Notes under the pieces: model-generated
What the model was told of the DNA's origin: nothing
The model's input: only the letters and a program-made list of their open reading frames with translations
The model's database searches: none
Translations under genes and position numbers: made by a program
NCBI GenBank assembly: GCA_018398815.1
Contig: CM031607.1
Location: forward strand, 88,403,825-88,467,824
DNA from: Conus ventricosus
Taxonomy: Eukaryota; Mollusca; Gastropoda; Neogastropoda; Conidae
Reading direction: 5' to 3'
DNA: 64,000 bases
Shown here: in pieces, positions 11,201 through 19,786 of the stretch
Numbering within the stretch: position 1 is the first letter of the stretch
Layout of the letters: each line of letters opens with the position of its first letter

Positions 11201-14200
11201 AAAACAGACGGATTATGTGTCTGTGCGTGATGCTTATTTCAAAGGTACCGGGTAACAGCTGATAGATACAGGAAATGTTCAGAGAGGCCGTGCGTAACCC
11301 AGGTGAGGCACATGTGCATTTTCTTTATCGGGTCCGGTCTCTCTTTGATAAATGGATGAAAATAGGGAGTATTGAACAGACTTTTGAACAGTTGAAGGAA
11401 GAGATCTTTAGAGAGCAAATCCTGTCCACGTACCGAGAGATCTCACTGGTTTTTGGCAGAAAGAGAAATAAAAGGCTTAGAAGAGTTAGTGAAAGTCGCA
11501 GAAGTTTATGAAGCTCCCCATGATCAGCGCTATGTTCTAAAGGGAACAAACCGCTTGTTCCGTAATGCACAGACCACACAGTCAGAGAGTGAGTCGCTAA
11601 CTTACTACAGTAATGAGGCGAGATCGCAAGTAGAGGCGAATTCTAAGTCCCGTGGCAACAGTGGGACTCAAGAGAATGTTCGGGTGAAACGCACATGTTT
11701 TAATGGTGGGCGAGAGGGTCAATCGCCAAGGAATGTAGCGGAGTGCGAATACATTCCGTTGTTGCGGTTGATAAAATTTAAAAACAGGAAGGCAGGGGTG
11801 CCACCACCAACTACTAGGGCAGTAGTAAACGGGAAACCCGGTGACCTGCTTATTAGATCAGGACTGACTCTAGCGGCAATGGTAGAGCCCGGTTTTGTGA
11901 GAGGGGACAGACTATACAGGGGAAACCACCTGCGTGCGATATGCAGATGGAAGAATTACTCGGCTCCCTTTGGCCCGTGTCAAAGTAGAGTCAGAGTTTG
12001 TCAGGAGTACTCTCCTGCAGCAGTACAAAACAATCTTCCTATCCAGCTTTGTTGGGGGGTAGGTATACCCTCCCGAAGCCTAACCAGGCTGCCAGCCCAA
12101 GCGGGGAAAAGCAAGGGCAGTGCAGGGTAGGAAAGTAAACAAGAGCAGGTGGAGTCCCACAGGCGCCACTAGCAGTAGAGCTAGCGTGGGCCATAAAGGT
12201 GGCCATGGTGGTGGTGCAATAGACCATGAAATAGGTCGTAGTGGCGGTGCCGTAGGCCATGGAGGGGGGCCGAGTGGCGGTGCTGTAGGCCTTGGTGGCC
12301 ATAATGGTGGTTTCAAAAGGGTTGTTGGCGTTGCCTGGCAGTCAGAAATGTAGGAGCCACGGTTTACGGACCTCAGGTCGGGGCCAACTGGACCACAGAG
12401 TAACTGGAAACCCGCAGCTGGGTTTTGGGGCCAGGGAGGCAGTAATAACGCATGGCAAGAAGGTCGAGGTGACCAGCTTTCGTTAGGAAATGCCAAAGAC
12501 AGTCAGCTCACAGGAGCAGACAAGCCCGTGTTGAAAAAAGGAGAAGAAATAAGGTCCAGAAATCGTGGGCATAGGCACTGAGTGGGATTCGAACCCAAAG
12601 GGAATTTCCTCAGAGAGAAGGAAAATCCGGTTCGGATAAGATGGGTTAGGGATCATCTCATAACATTTGAAAAGGGAAGATGATCGTCGTCGCAGTGCAT
12701 GGGTGCGAAGGCTAGAAGAGGATCGCGCAGATTTTCACGCGCTCCTTTAAGGACTAAACTGTGTGAAAGGTGCCCTCTGACTCTCTTGTAAAGCCTGGAA
12801 TGCGCAAATTTTTCTGCCCAAGGTACTATTGGCGGCCCAAACGGCGGTCAAGATTGAGAGGGGCAGGAGTAAGGGTTGGGTTAATGCCTCCCGGGTGTTG
12901 CTCTGTGTGTGACAACAGAGCAGGACAATGGGGAAAGGGGCAATGCCCACGGCTGCTGTGTTGTGGTGGGGTGTGAGCAGTCATCTGTTACGGACGCTTA
13001 CTGTGTTAAATAAGTAGCTGGCTGGTGTGTTATTTGATTGGGGTGCCCATCGTGGGGTGGGATGGCCTATGTTTATGTGTTATTTTTCATTTTGGGTATT
13101 TGTTTACATGTATGCATTGCTTGGTTCATTGCCCAGTATAGGGCGGGGTTGAGCCTATGTTCATGTGTTATTTTTCAGTTTTGATTTATGTTGCTTTTGT
13201 TCATTGCCCTTATGGGGCGGGGTTTAGTACATGCTCACGTGTTATGATTTATGATTTTTCCGTTGATATCAGTTTGCTTATGTTGTCTTTGTTCACTGAT
13301 CGGTTAAAGTGTGTGAAATCAGGAAAATTCTTGATTTGCATATTGTGTGTGAGACGGTGGAGCAGTTTGGGGGGCCACACGCTGAATTTGATTTTGATGT
13401 TATGTAGGTTGGGGCACCCCGCCGAATTTGAATGTGTCTTGTGGATTGTGGCCAACCCGCCTGAATTTGATTTTGATGTTAAGTAGGCTGGGCCACCACC
13501 TGAATTAAATCTTGGTTGATTATGGGTGTGCTTTTTTAAGTGAATGGAAAGATTAATTACATGTATGGACTTTCTGAGCTTTGGTATAGAGAGGTTCTTG
13601 ATTTTTATGTGAGCCCAGTTTATGACTGAGTGATTTTAATGGACTATCTGCCCGAAATTTATTTTTTAATTGGGTACATACCTGTTGAGATGTTGATGGA
13701 AGTGATGTCTTGAAACATAGGGGTAAACACTGTTTTATGACCCATGCAGTTGAGTTTGTTTTATCCAATCGAGAAAATTCGTCCTGGGGGAAATGTTTAT
13801 TGGAAAAAATTCTTAGGTACGGGGGTGTAATGAGTCGGCCCAATGTTCTCGAGCCCTTTAGGCAAATTAAAGGGGGTTTGCTGTTTTTGAGAGCACGTCC
13901 GGGTCTTCAAGTGTGCGAATTCAGGCATCACCAGGGGGATACCCCGAGTCGTATTCTGAAGGAGGGGGTGCGGGGAAGTGGGTTTCGCATGTCCGAGGGA
14001 TAGTAACAAGAACATGCTGACCGCCGGTCCTGGGTAGAGAAGAGTGTCCACTTTGAGCATGGCTATCACTGGGCTCTCCCGTGGGCCTGAAGGGAAGGCG
14101 ATCGTGTCAGGGTGACCGTCACGGGTAGGTGACCGTCAGCCTGCAGGCAGAGTACAGCGACCATTCAGTCGTCCCTGTTCTGAGGAATGAATGGAAGGCT

Positions 14201-17200
14201 TCGGCCTATTGAGTGATTCGCACCTTGTTATCTATAGAGGTAGTAAATACTTGAAGCCTCAGTCCTGGCTGTAGAGAAGTCCAGGCTGTTTGTACATGGG
14301 TAGCTTTGGGGAATCGAACATTTAGTTTGAATAGGAGGTTATGCATTAACCACTGGGTGCCCAAATCTTTGTTGGCGCTACACTGTGGTGTGTGTGTGTA
14401 TGTGTAGGGGACTAGCGATTCCCTTGGTGGAATAAAAATAACTTGGGAATTTATTGGTACAAATCGTGTGATGTGTGTGTACCCATGATTCCATTGGTTG
14501 AGCCAGTTAAACTCGGGTTCTCTCTTTCTTGAGAACGAATATAAGGTGCTTGGAAAACCAGGAAGTGTGGGACTCACTTAAGGAAAGTGAACTCGCCCGT
14601 CTTTGCTGAGGGCTCAAGAAAATACAGCGTGAGCAGAGGTTGGCTGTCGCCTTGTTGTTCCTGGGGGGGGACGTAAGACAGTGGAGGTTTTCTGTAGCCT
14701 CGGAAGCCGACGACGAGAAGAATTGTCTCCCGTGTGGGGACGGTCGACAGCAAGACGTTGTCAACCTGTGGAGCCTAGACAGGGGGCTGCCAGACAACGG
14801 TGGGGTGTTTTGCAGCAGAGAAGACCTTGGGAGAGGCCCCACAGGGCCCTTTCTGTGGAGAGGGCGAAGTGTGGTGGGTCCGGGAGACTCAGTGCGAGGG
14901 TGCGACTCAAGCTACTTGCCCGGTGTCCCCCAACTGGGATTTGGCCAATCGGGGGGACCAAACGGTGTGGCAGCTCAGCTCGTAGTCGCACAGTGGGATG
15001 AAAGAAACTGACGGTCAACCAAGGAATGCTGGCAAGTTATGGACGTTTATTTGCCTTTAAGGTTTTAAGTGTGCAAACAGAATAGTGGAACATGTCTTTC
15101 CTGGGTAAGTAAGAACAACTGAAGAACAGGGGGTGCGATTTTTGAAATTGTCTGTATGCTGTTTACATTGTTGTATGATACAGATAGTTGTGTTGGGGTA
15201 GTGACGGGTGGGGGCTCGGAGTCAAGTTGAATAAAAGTTGATTATTTTCTATGAAATGTTATTGGTTTCCCGTCACCTTTGTGCGGGCCCGATGTGAGTG
15301 ACAGAGTGCGTTTTGGGCCTATGCGAGAGCGCATTTTGGTTGTGAAAGCGTAATACTTTTTGTCTTTAACCCCGCATCCCCGAATATGAAATCATATTTT
15401 AATAACGAAGGGGGGCGTCGGAGACCCGTCCAGTCCTAAACAAAAGAAGCAGCATTTTCCATGTGTGAGAACGCTGTACAGCTCTGCCAGTAACCTACGG
15501 GGCTGGTAAGATCCTTAAGAAACAAAAACCAAGGGGAAAATTCCACTTTAAACTCTTCTGGTATATTTTTTACCTTCTAAGTTTTTGGACCACTGACCAA
15601 AATTATCTCAACCTTGGATGAAAAAAAGAAAAAAAATAGCACTTTAAATGTAACTACTTCATACAAATGATGGGAAGTCACCTGGGAAGTCATCTGTACC
15701 AAAATTTTTGGCGGGAAAGGGGTTCCCCATGTACTAAAAGAGAGTCACGTTTAAATTGAAAAAAATGACTGACTTTCCCACTAAAACAGTCTCTTACCAG
15801 TTTTTTCTCGGTTCCAGGGGAGGGGGGGGCGCAGGGATCCGCATGCGGTGCACTTGTATTGCGTGGGCGAGACCCCGTTGTTGTAGGCACAGGGAAAACA
15901 ACGGGGAAAAAAGTGAAAATTTGTCATTTTAAAAGCAAACAAAAAAATGGGGAAAGAATACAACCAGAATATGCCTCAATTAAGGGTGTGTTTTTTTTGT
16001 AGAAGATTAAAACAAATTTCAACTAAGCCCTCCAGATGATGTTTTCAAAGGTCTACAAGAGGGATTGTAGAATAAGTCAGTCTGTCTTTAATCAAAGCCT
16101 AAATACAAAGGTTGTGATAGATTTTATAAAGTGATTTGGACCTCAAAAATGCCTTTGTTCAAAGTGAATTACAATGGTCTGCTAAACTATCAGACCTGAT
16201 GTAAAACAACGAAAGGTTAAGTTTTTTAAATATTTGAAACCAACAAAATTACATTACTGACTCAAAGAAATTTGAACAACAGCAATATTGCACTCAAATC
16301 AAACTGTCAGTGACACCGCTATAAGCCACTTGCAATTCTGCCATAGAGCCGTTTACTCCCAAAACTGCTACAAATGTGTACTTGTCAACGCAAATGAGCC
16401 TATTTTCTACTAAGAGTGTGTACATAATTCCAAATTTATGTGTGGGTTGGGGGACATTTGTTTCAGTTAAGTGCCTTCACCCTGCAGAAGCTTTTCCCGA
16501 GTAATAACTACCGGATCTCGCATTGATTCTGGTTAAAATAGGTTCTTTCTAACACAAACATTTTCAAATCCCATTCATCAGCATACTTTGGCACAAACTT
16601 ATGCTCTCTCGCCACTTGTTGCCATGTTTTGGGGGCATGTCGAAGAAGCAGATACAGTCTATCGCAGTTAAGTGCATGGCAGTTACAATTGTAGCTGTTT
16701 GGTGGAAGCTTCTCCCCCCGCCCCCCTCCCTTCCGTGCATGGAAGTTACGGTTGTTGCTATTTTGTAGAAGCCCCCCCCCCCCCCCCACTTCCCCTGCTA
16801 TGGTTATATCTGGAAATGTAATTACTGCTGAAAAACATTGTCTCCAGAATTTTTTAATCAGTTTTCCCCAGTTCGTTGTATTCATTGTATTTTCACTAAA
16901 CGTGCACTAAATACAGAACGTGTGTCAGTCTTGATTCAGCACCTCACCTCGCGATCCAAAAGTCGACCAGATCATTACTGTTTACCAACCAAAATACCTG
17001 CATACACTTAATCTCCCCCCCCCCCCACCCCCCACCCCATCCCCGCTCCACACACACATACACACAAAAGAATCACAAAATTTTGTTGTTTTTCATGAAA
17101 AGTCACAACGACACTTTGTTGCTTCGTGAAAAGTTACATTTACAGATAAACTCAACTTTCTGTGAATTCATTCGGGTAATATGGCTGTCATTGCTTGAAA

Positions 17201-17680
17201 AAATTCAGGCTAGCACCATTGAAAAAATATCGATGAATCATCACCGATTCCGCGATGTAAATGATAGTGTGTGAACTGTGATGAATATACAATCCGTGCT
17301 TTCCATTTGAATGACAGCAACAATAATGCAGACCCACGTGCATGTCTTGAATGCTGTGTGGATTTTCATATGGGCACCTCCCACCCCACCCTCATTTTCT
17401 CCCCAACAGCCCAGGTAAGCTATGCTCTCAAGCTAATCCTCAAAACAGGAGTTGATACAGCACATCAAAGTAATAACATATCGAGTTTTCACAAATGGAT
17501 GGATGGGATAAATAAATACCTTTTTTAGTCTGGGCATCGGTAAATTGTAGCTCACAGCTCCAGGGCGAAACCGCTGCTGGGCGAATATTTCTTCTTTAAG
17601 TCACCAACAGAAATATGTTGCCCATCAAACGGACATGTCTATACTCAAGACTGCTCTGAACTTGTAGGAACCAGCGACAT
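5139..17680 (-). CDS. RBBP6-like: RBBP6-like putative E3 ubiquitin ligase (DWNN, zinc knuckle, RING), multi-exon
   Basis: A host gene is read from right to left. Recognised exons are DWNN (17,680-17,520), a probable 31-bp exon (8,527-8,497), CCHC zinc knuckle (6,349-6,093), linker plus first half of RING (5,791-5,622) and second half of RING with stop (5,296-5,139). The last three junctions keep phase and have AG acceptors and GTGAGT or GTAAGT donors. Family knowledge: RBBP6 proteins join a ubiquitin-like DWNN domain, a zinc knuckle and a RING, act as nuclear ubiquitin ligases and bind Rb and p53 in vertebrates. Odd points are that the frame stops 52 codons into the last exon, without the long C-terminal tail of vertebrate RBBP6, that the DWNN exon carries apparent indels, and that part of DWNN was not found. 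Introns hold a complete LTR retrotransposon. It may be a short family member or a decaying copy. Confidence 0.75.
5320..5605. other. Intron of the RBBP6-like gene between RING exons
   Basis: Unique-looking AT-rich sequence with no repeat or gene visible. Confidence 0.5.
5622..5791 (-). CDS. RBBP6-like: RBBP6-like exon: linker and N-terminal half of RING
   Basis: The acceptor is TTGTTGCAG just above 5,791 and the donor is GTAAGT starting at 5,621. The reading is QTCKEGKKEQPPFLPQPK followed by a block containing LKCPVCKDLMKEA, then SCCGYSYCDQ and a split Cys codon. CPVC, CC and CDQC are the expected C4-type ligands of the RBBP6 RING. The linker GKKEQPPFLP is itself a family hallmark. The length is 170 bases, one base plus 56 codons plus one base, matching the phases of both neighbours. 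Confidence 0.9.
6093..6349 (-). CDS. RBBP6-like: RBBP6-like exon: CCHC zinc knuckle
   Basis: The acceptor is TGTTCTACAG (6,350-6,359) and the donor GTGAGT starts at 6,092. The zinc knuckle reads CRRCQQPGHHVRNC, with C-X2-C-X4-H-X4-C spacing. It is followed by PYIKRASGIPNSCLTYVDD and APSGQFAVPTLDA, which match the conserved RBBP6 block after the knuckle (KSTGIPRSF, GKYAIPTIDA). The exon starts in phase 0 and ends with two bases of a codon completed by the next exon. This is the clearest piece of host coding sequence in the window. Confidence 0.92.
6360..7270. other. Intron sequence without recognised features
   Basis: An A/T-rich intron of the RBBP6-like gene. A TTTC/T-run lies at 6,421-6,453. 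No gene is seen. Confidence 0.5.
7272..7375 (+). ncRNA. Hammerhead-ribozyme-like motif in a Penelope-type fragment (copy 2)
   Basis: The core reads CTGAAGA (7,283-7,289), an extra A, stem II GATC (7,291-7,294) with GGTC (7,300-7,303), GAAA (7,304-7,307), a minimal stem III and TC (7,312-7,313) at the expected cleavage position. Stem III is A7307-T7312 and T7308-A7311 around a GC loop. The sequence then runs to AATAAAATTTC and AAAATAAAG, like a retroelement 3' end. Hammerhead motifs in terminal repeats of Penelope-like elements are established. The added A between the core and stem II is not canonical, so catalysis is uncertain. Confidence 0.4.
7999..8353. mobile_element. Inverted-repeat element with 11-bp flanking duplication, Penelope-type terminal repeat?
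   Basis: The arms, about 8,044-8,210 and 8,236-8,354, are reverse complements. Both carry AAATCTTAAATAAACGTTAG, GTAACGTGGACAAACGAGTC and AAGCTAAGTGACAAAT in mirror order. The left arm has an extra block holding the hammerhead-like motif at 8,110-8,141. The 11-mer TACTTCAGAAA occurs at 7,988-7,998 and again at 8,354-8,364, consistent with a target-site duplication. Head-to-head terminal repeats and variable target duplications are known for Penelope-like elements. No reverse transcriptase is present. It lies in an intron of the RBBP6-like gene. Confidence 0.65.
8108..8148 (-). ncRNA. Hammerhead-ribozyme-like motif (copy 1)
   Basis: On the minus strand the order is CTGAAGA (8,141-8,135), one extra A, GACC (8,133-8,130), loop CAAGA, GGTC (8,124-8,121), GAAA (8,120-8,117), a CGCG stem III and TC with the expected cut after C8111. 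Stem III is A-T plus C-G around a GC loop. In the 7.28 kb copy the C-G pair is T-A, a compensated change. Stem I is weak: one G-C, then wobbles, then mismatches. The extra A departs from the canonical core. Confidence 0.45.
8497..8527 (-). CDS. RBBP6-like: Probable 31-bp microexon of the RBBP6-like gene
   Basis: It is bounded by GTGTGTTTCAG and GTACGT. Its reading (x)EAFKKEAAKS leaves the frame at phase 0, as the zinc-knuckle exon requires. Family similarity cannot be tested on so short a peptide, so the evidence is splice sites plus phase only. It lies about 80 bases from the start of the LTR retrotransposon. Confidence 0.45.
8611..10221 (+). repeat. 5' LTR
   Basis: It begins TGTAATGAGTTGGCCGAATG and ends CCCCGTCTCA. 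It aligns along its whole length with 13,826-15,432. An AATAAA signal lies at about 10,021, near the end, in a context GTTGAATAAAAGTTG shared by both LTRs. Overlapping open frames in both strands are not conserved between the two LTRs, so I do not call them genes. Confidence 0.93.
10225..10241 (+). promoter_or_regulatory. Primer-binding site, tRNA-Pro type
   Basis: TGGGGGCTCGTCGGGAT starts three bases after the 5' LTR. It equals the familiar tRNA-Pro primer site of gammaretroviruses except for one missing C. Confidence 0.8.
10584..11750 (+). pseudogene. gag pseudogene of the LTR retrotransposon
   Basis: The N-terminal part (10,584-10,935) has a short opening followed by a long Arg/Glu coil made of GAGAGAGAACGGGAAA-like DNA repeats. 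After a frame change the SCAN-like capsid region begins INMPRFDDNPDHLEDFISQF (11,025-11,255). It continues in another frame with VRSLFDKWMKIGSIEQTF and LKEEIFREQIL (11,290-11,430), then GLEELVKVAEVYEAPHDQRY (11,470-11,525). A decayed zinc knuckle reads TCFNGGREGQSPRN, keeping one of the expected Cys and losing the His. Frameshifts near 11,250 and 11,440 prevent a continuous Gag. Order and spacing agree with Ty3/Gypsy Gag from fish and molluscs. Confidence 0.85.
11760..12060 (+). pseudogene. Possible remnant of the aspartic protease region
   Basis: In the frame following the knuckle, VNGKPGDLLIRSGLTLAAMV resembles the VNGK-----D-G segment of Gypsy proteases, with Arg where the catalytic Asp should be. 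The frame stays open to about 12,130 but no further pol domain is recognised. The match is short and the assignment tentative. Confidence 0.35.
12180..12320 (+). repeat. Degenerate 35-40-bp tandem repeat inside the LTR element
   Basis: About three units built on GTGGCGGTGC(C/T)GTAGGCC and GGCCATGGTGG encode Gly-rich or His-rich peptides depending on frame. These are repeat DNA rather than a separate gene. Confidence 0.6.
12500..13015 (+). other. Element interior without recognisable pol domains
   Basis: This is where reverse transcriptase and RNase H would be expected. Frames are short. One frame near 12,800 contains FFCPRYYWRPKRR, faintly like an integrase N-terminal zinc-binding region, but the match is too weak to claim. 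Confidence 0.3.
13030..13510 (+). repeat. Imperfect tandem repeats upstream of the 3' LTR
   Basis: Two families occur side by side. About three units of roughly 80 bases carry GGGGCGGGGTT, CATGTGTTAT and TTTGTTCATTGCCC (13,030-13,300). About three shorter units carry CCTGAATTTGATTTTGATGT and GTAGG(T/C)TGGG (13,370-13,510). They sit in the element's 3' non-coding part. Confidence 0.65.
13813..13825 (+). promoter_or_regulatory. Short polypurine-like tract before the 3' LTR
   Basis: TTAGGTACGGGGG lies directly before the 3' LTR, the position of a polypurine tract. It is short and interrupted. Confidence 0.45.
13826..15432 (+). repeat. 3' LTR
   Basis: It begins TGTAATGAGTCGGCCCAATG and ends GACCCGTCCA. 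It aligns with 8,611-10,221 and is followed by the second GTCCT target copy at 15,433-15,437. Confidence 0.93.
15784..15885 (-). CDS. Possible exon with a partial zinc-finger-like motif
   Basis: In the minus frame the sequence reads CAYNNGVSPTQYKCTACG then SLRPP and PWNREKT, ending at a good donor (GTAAGA at 15,798-15,793). The C-X-Y-X-N spacing followed by C-X2-C and RPP resembles half of a RanBP2-type zinc finger. No acceptor AG precedes it in the polypyrimidine stretch, and a C8 run makes the frame unreliable. It could be an additional exon of the RBBP6-like gene or a chance match. Confidence 0.3.
16505..16670 (-). other. Unrecognised open frame in intron, possibly coding
   Basis: The minus frame includes HAPKTWQQVAREHKF and YADEWDLKMFVLERTYF, which has a balanced, protein-like composition unlike the surrounding intron. 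I recognise no family. A stop follows about 14 residues later and no clear splice sites were fixed. It could be an exon, an exonised fragment or chance. Confidence 0.2.
16670..16795 (+). repeat. Two-copy tandem duplication with C-runs
   Basis: GTGCATGG(C/A)AGTTAC, TTGT(A/T)GCT and a GAAGC-plus-C-run occur twice, about 65-70 bases apart. The C-runs in the second copy are 17 long. Confidence 0.7.
17520..17680 (-). CDS. RBBP6-like: RBBP6-like first coding exon: DWNN domain, with apparent indels
   Basis: After an acceptor TTTTATTTCAG (17,690-17,700) the exon opens with ATG at 17,680. Across three frames it gives YKFRAVLSIDMSV, FDGQHISVGDLKKK and LQFTDAQTKKG, which follow the order of the DWNN domain (YKF, FDG-HIS--DLKK, DLQ-TNAQTK). 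The donor is GTATTT at 17,519. The domain is ubiquitin-like. The frame changes twice in 160 bases, so either the assembly has single-base errors or the exon is decaying. Its order relative to the knuckle and RING supports a single minus-strand gene. Confidence 0.65.
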
Positions 17681-18140
17681 GATAGCACACTGAAATAAAA
17701 ATAAAAATTCTGATTAGTGTTTTAGTATAATGACAACTAATCATAGCTCTTAATAAGCAGTATGGAATTATAATGGCTCAGAATTCATGTATACTTATGA
17801 AGTCCTGATAAGAAGAATTACCAAATGATTTATATACCTACAGACTTTTCCTTTGATGCTTATACAGAGATTCTGGTTACTCCCAGTCTAATGTTTTATA
17901 TCCAAAATCCTGAACAGAAATAAACCTCGGAGCAATGAAAACGATGATCTGCACAAGCAACACACAAAGCGAATTAAACTGCATAAAATCAGCTGAAGAT
18001 GGGTAAATGTGGAAAAGCAGGTTTGGTAAAGTGCGAGTGTGTGTGACCGAGACAACCCACGGTCAAGCCTGCCATATGACAATTGATAATGGTACGCATG
18101 TCAGCAGATCGAGTACCAGAGTTTAACAGACTTGTACTAG

Positions 18141-18350
18141 CCACCATGGCACAGTGGCTAGCGTCGCGGACTTTCGGCTGGGAGGTCTTCTGTTCGATTC
18201 CCTTCAGAACCATGTGGGATTTTTTGCCCCGACTGGCTCCTACCCAGAGTTGAGTTTGCTACAGGTTCAACTGGGACAACACAGTCGAGTTTCATTTACT
18301 TAGATGCGTTTCTAAGACTGTTGCTACCACCTTTCCTGATCAATACTGCA
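18141..18350 (+). mobile_element. tRNA-derived SINE (family A)
   Basis: A polymerase III A-box-like TGGCACAGTGG (18,147-18,157) and B-box-like TGTTCGATTCC (18,191-18,201) lie 34 bases apart in a degenerate tRNA head, with the pattern CTAGCGTCGCGGACTTTCGG. A body starting CCATGTGGGATTTTTTGCC follows. The 3' limit is uncertain. The tRNA fold is imperfect, so it is not a functional tRNA gene. Confidence 0.7.
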
Positions 18351-18673
18351 GGTGTCTGTATTAATATGTTATGAAAGTAAGTTCAGAGTACAGCCCTGTC
18401 ATGCAGTCTCAGACCAGAAGGAAACCCGTAGCATCATCTTCATTCTCATCGATCGGAATAAAGTATCAAATTCTGTGGCCATTCATGCCCAGCTCCCATG
18501 GTGACCTCAGCCTTTCTTCCTGTTCGCATCTGTGGCCTTGATTGATTCCAGTGGGGTAAGCGTATCGGCAAGTCCATGGGAGCTGATGTTGGATGGATGT
18601 GGTGGTGGCCTCCAGAGGCAGAGCTCACTCAAGCCAGCTCCGCAACTAAGCAATTAGTGTTTCAGTGGGGGGT

Positions 18674-18720
<47 letters not shown>
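18674..18720 (+). repeat. Poly-G tract, 47 bases
   Basis: An uninterrupted G-run preceded by GGGGGGT. It separates the two SINE-like blocks. Confidence 0.95.
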
Positions 18721-18722
<2 letters not shown>

Positions 18723-18734
18723 TGAAAATGGTGT

Positions 18735-18930
18735 CCTGCATATGTTGGATCAGAACAGGCACCCTTGACTCGGCAGCAGTGCTGTCTCGTTGGTGGGTGG
18801 CCTCTTGACGGTTTGACACTGACTGCTCCCTGTGGATTGCCGGTGCTGGGCTGCAGTGGCCGGGCTGTGACTGATTGGAATGAGCAGCATGGATGCAGTG
18901 CCACTGATTTTGGTGGCACAGAATGTGGGA
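18735..18930 (+). mobile_element. SINE-like or retroposed block related to 32,688-32,824
   Basis: The part from GACTGCTCCCTGTGGATTG (18,822) to GGGACAAAAAAA (about 18,938) matches the minus strand of 32,702-32,824, and both end in an A-run. Shared words include GACTGCTCCCTGTGGATTG, CCGGGCTGTG and GGAATGAGC. It is a dispersed retroposed family. Whether it joins the SINE head at 18,141 is unclear. Confidence 0.6.
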
Positions 18931-19228
18931 CAAAAAAATGGTACAGGCATGTACTGTCTCAATGTTAAACTTTTACTGTCTTATTACTTACATCTGACTG
19001 CTGCCAGTTTTGTTCTGTAATGATTTCGCAGCGCCTTCAATGTCTTGTTGAAATGGAAGCATTAACTCAAGGCAGAGTATGCAAATATCAAGCAAGGGAA
19101 AAGGTCAAGTGTATCAGACCTGTTTACCCTTAAAATGCTACTGATGACACCCAGCGACAAAATGCTTGTATTTTCTTATATAAAAAAAAAAATGTGGACA
19201 AATCGTCCAACCTTTGTACAAGCAGGAA

Positions 19229-19258
<30 letters not shown>
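19229..19258 (+). repeat. Poly-G tract, 30 bases
   Basis: An uninterrupted G-run after AAGCAGGAA. Confidence 0.95.
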
Positions 19259-19261
<3 letters not shown>

Positions 19262-19786
19262 TATGCCATTATTTCAGAGGGGCAGGAAATTTGATCTTAT
19301 AGCAACTGCAGTTTTAAAAGAGGTTTTACCAACACCATGCAATTTTAGATTCCATGTCACTTATTCAGTACAGGCTAATCATGTAACGTATCCAACCCTG
19401 ATTGCACATTCTCATGGGATTTCCTCAGACTGTACTGGTTTCGATGAGAGAGAGACAGAACGTTGCTTCTTGGCGAGCCGACCACACAGGGCCATACACC
19501 AGAGCTGTGGAGGTCAACTCAAGCGGTTTCAATCAGGACGTGTCTACGAACCATACTCCAGTTATACGTGGCTTTACCCGTATGCGTTTCACAAAAACAC
19601 ACTCATGTTTCAGGGAAGGAAAGTAATGTTTCCGTTACATTTTCAAAAACCTTTCCTTAGCCTCGTGTGTCTGTTTTATTTCAATAAATTGTAAACAATT
19701 TGTGTACAACGCTTTCAAAGACATCACCTTCCACAGGCGAAAGCCTTGCGACCTGACAGCACCTACTGCTAGTCAGCCCACTCATC

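Larger units (their letters stand above)
8611..15432 (+). mobile_element. Complete Ty3/Gypsy-type LTR retrotransposon, deletion derivative
   Basis: Two direct repeats of 1,611 and 1,607 bases begin TGTAATGAGT and end in CA. They are flanked by GTCCT at 8,606-8,610 and 15,433-15,437, a perfect 5-bp target duplication. A tRNA-Pro-like primer site follows the 5' LTR. The 3.6 kb interior encodes a gag of the SCAN-like type with frameshifts. It has no visible reverse transcriptase or RNase H, so the copy is non-autonomous. The element lies in the minus-strand intron of the RBBP6-like gene in opposite orientation, about 80 bases 5' of a probable microexon. The LTRs differ by many single-base changes and indels, which may mean age, assembly error or both. 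Confidence 0.93.
15440..17510. other. Intron region of the RBBP6-like gene, mostly unassigned
   Basis: Apart from the two possible exons and the 16.68 kb duplication listed separately, this is A/T-rich sequence with a C-rich tract at 17,012-17,045. No repeat family was recognised. Confidence 0.4.

Noticed and set aside
12770..12976. Integrase zinc-binding region of the LTR element
   Set aside because: Only a short KFF-PRYYW-like string is present, without the His and Cys ligands in proper spacing.
18646..18933. Proline-rich proteins on the minus strand
   Set aside because: The polyproline comes from the poly-G run; frames differ between overlapping versions.
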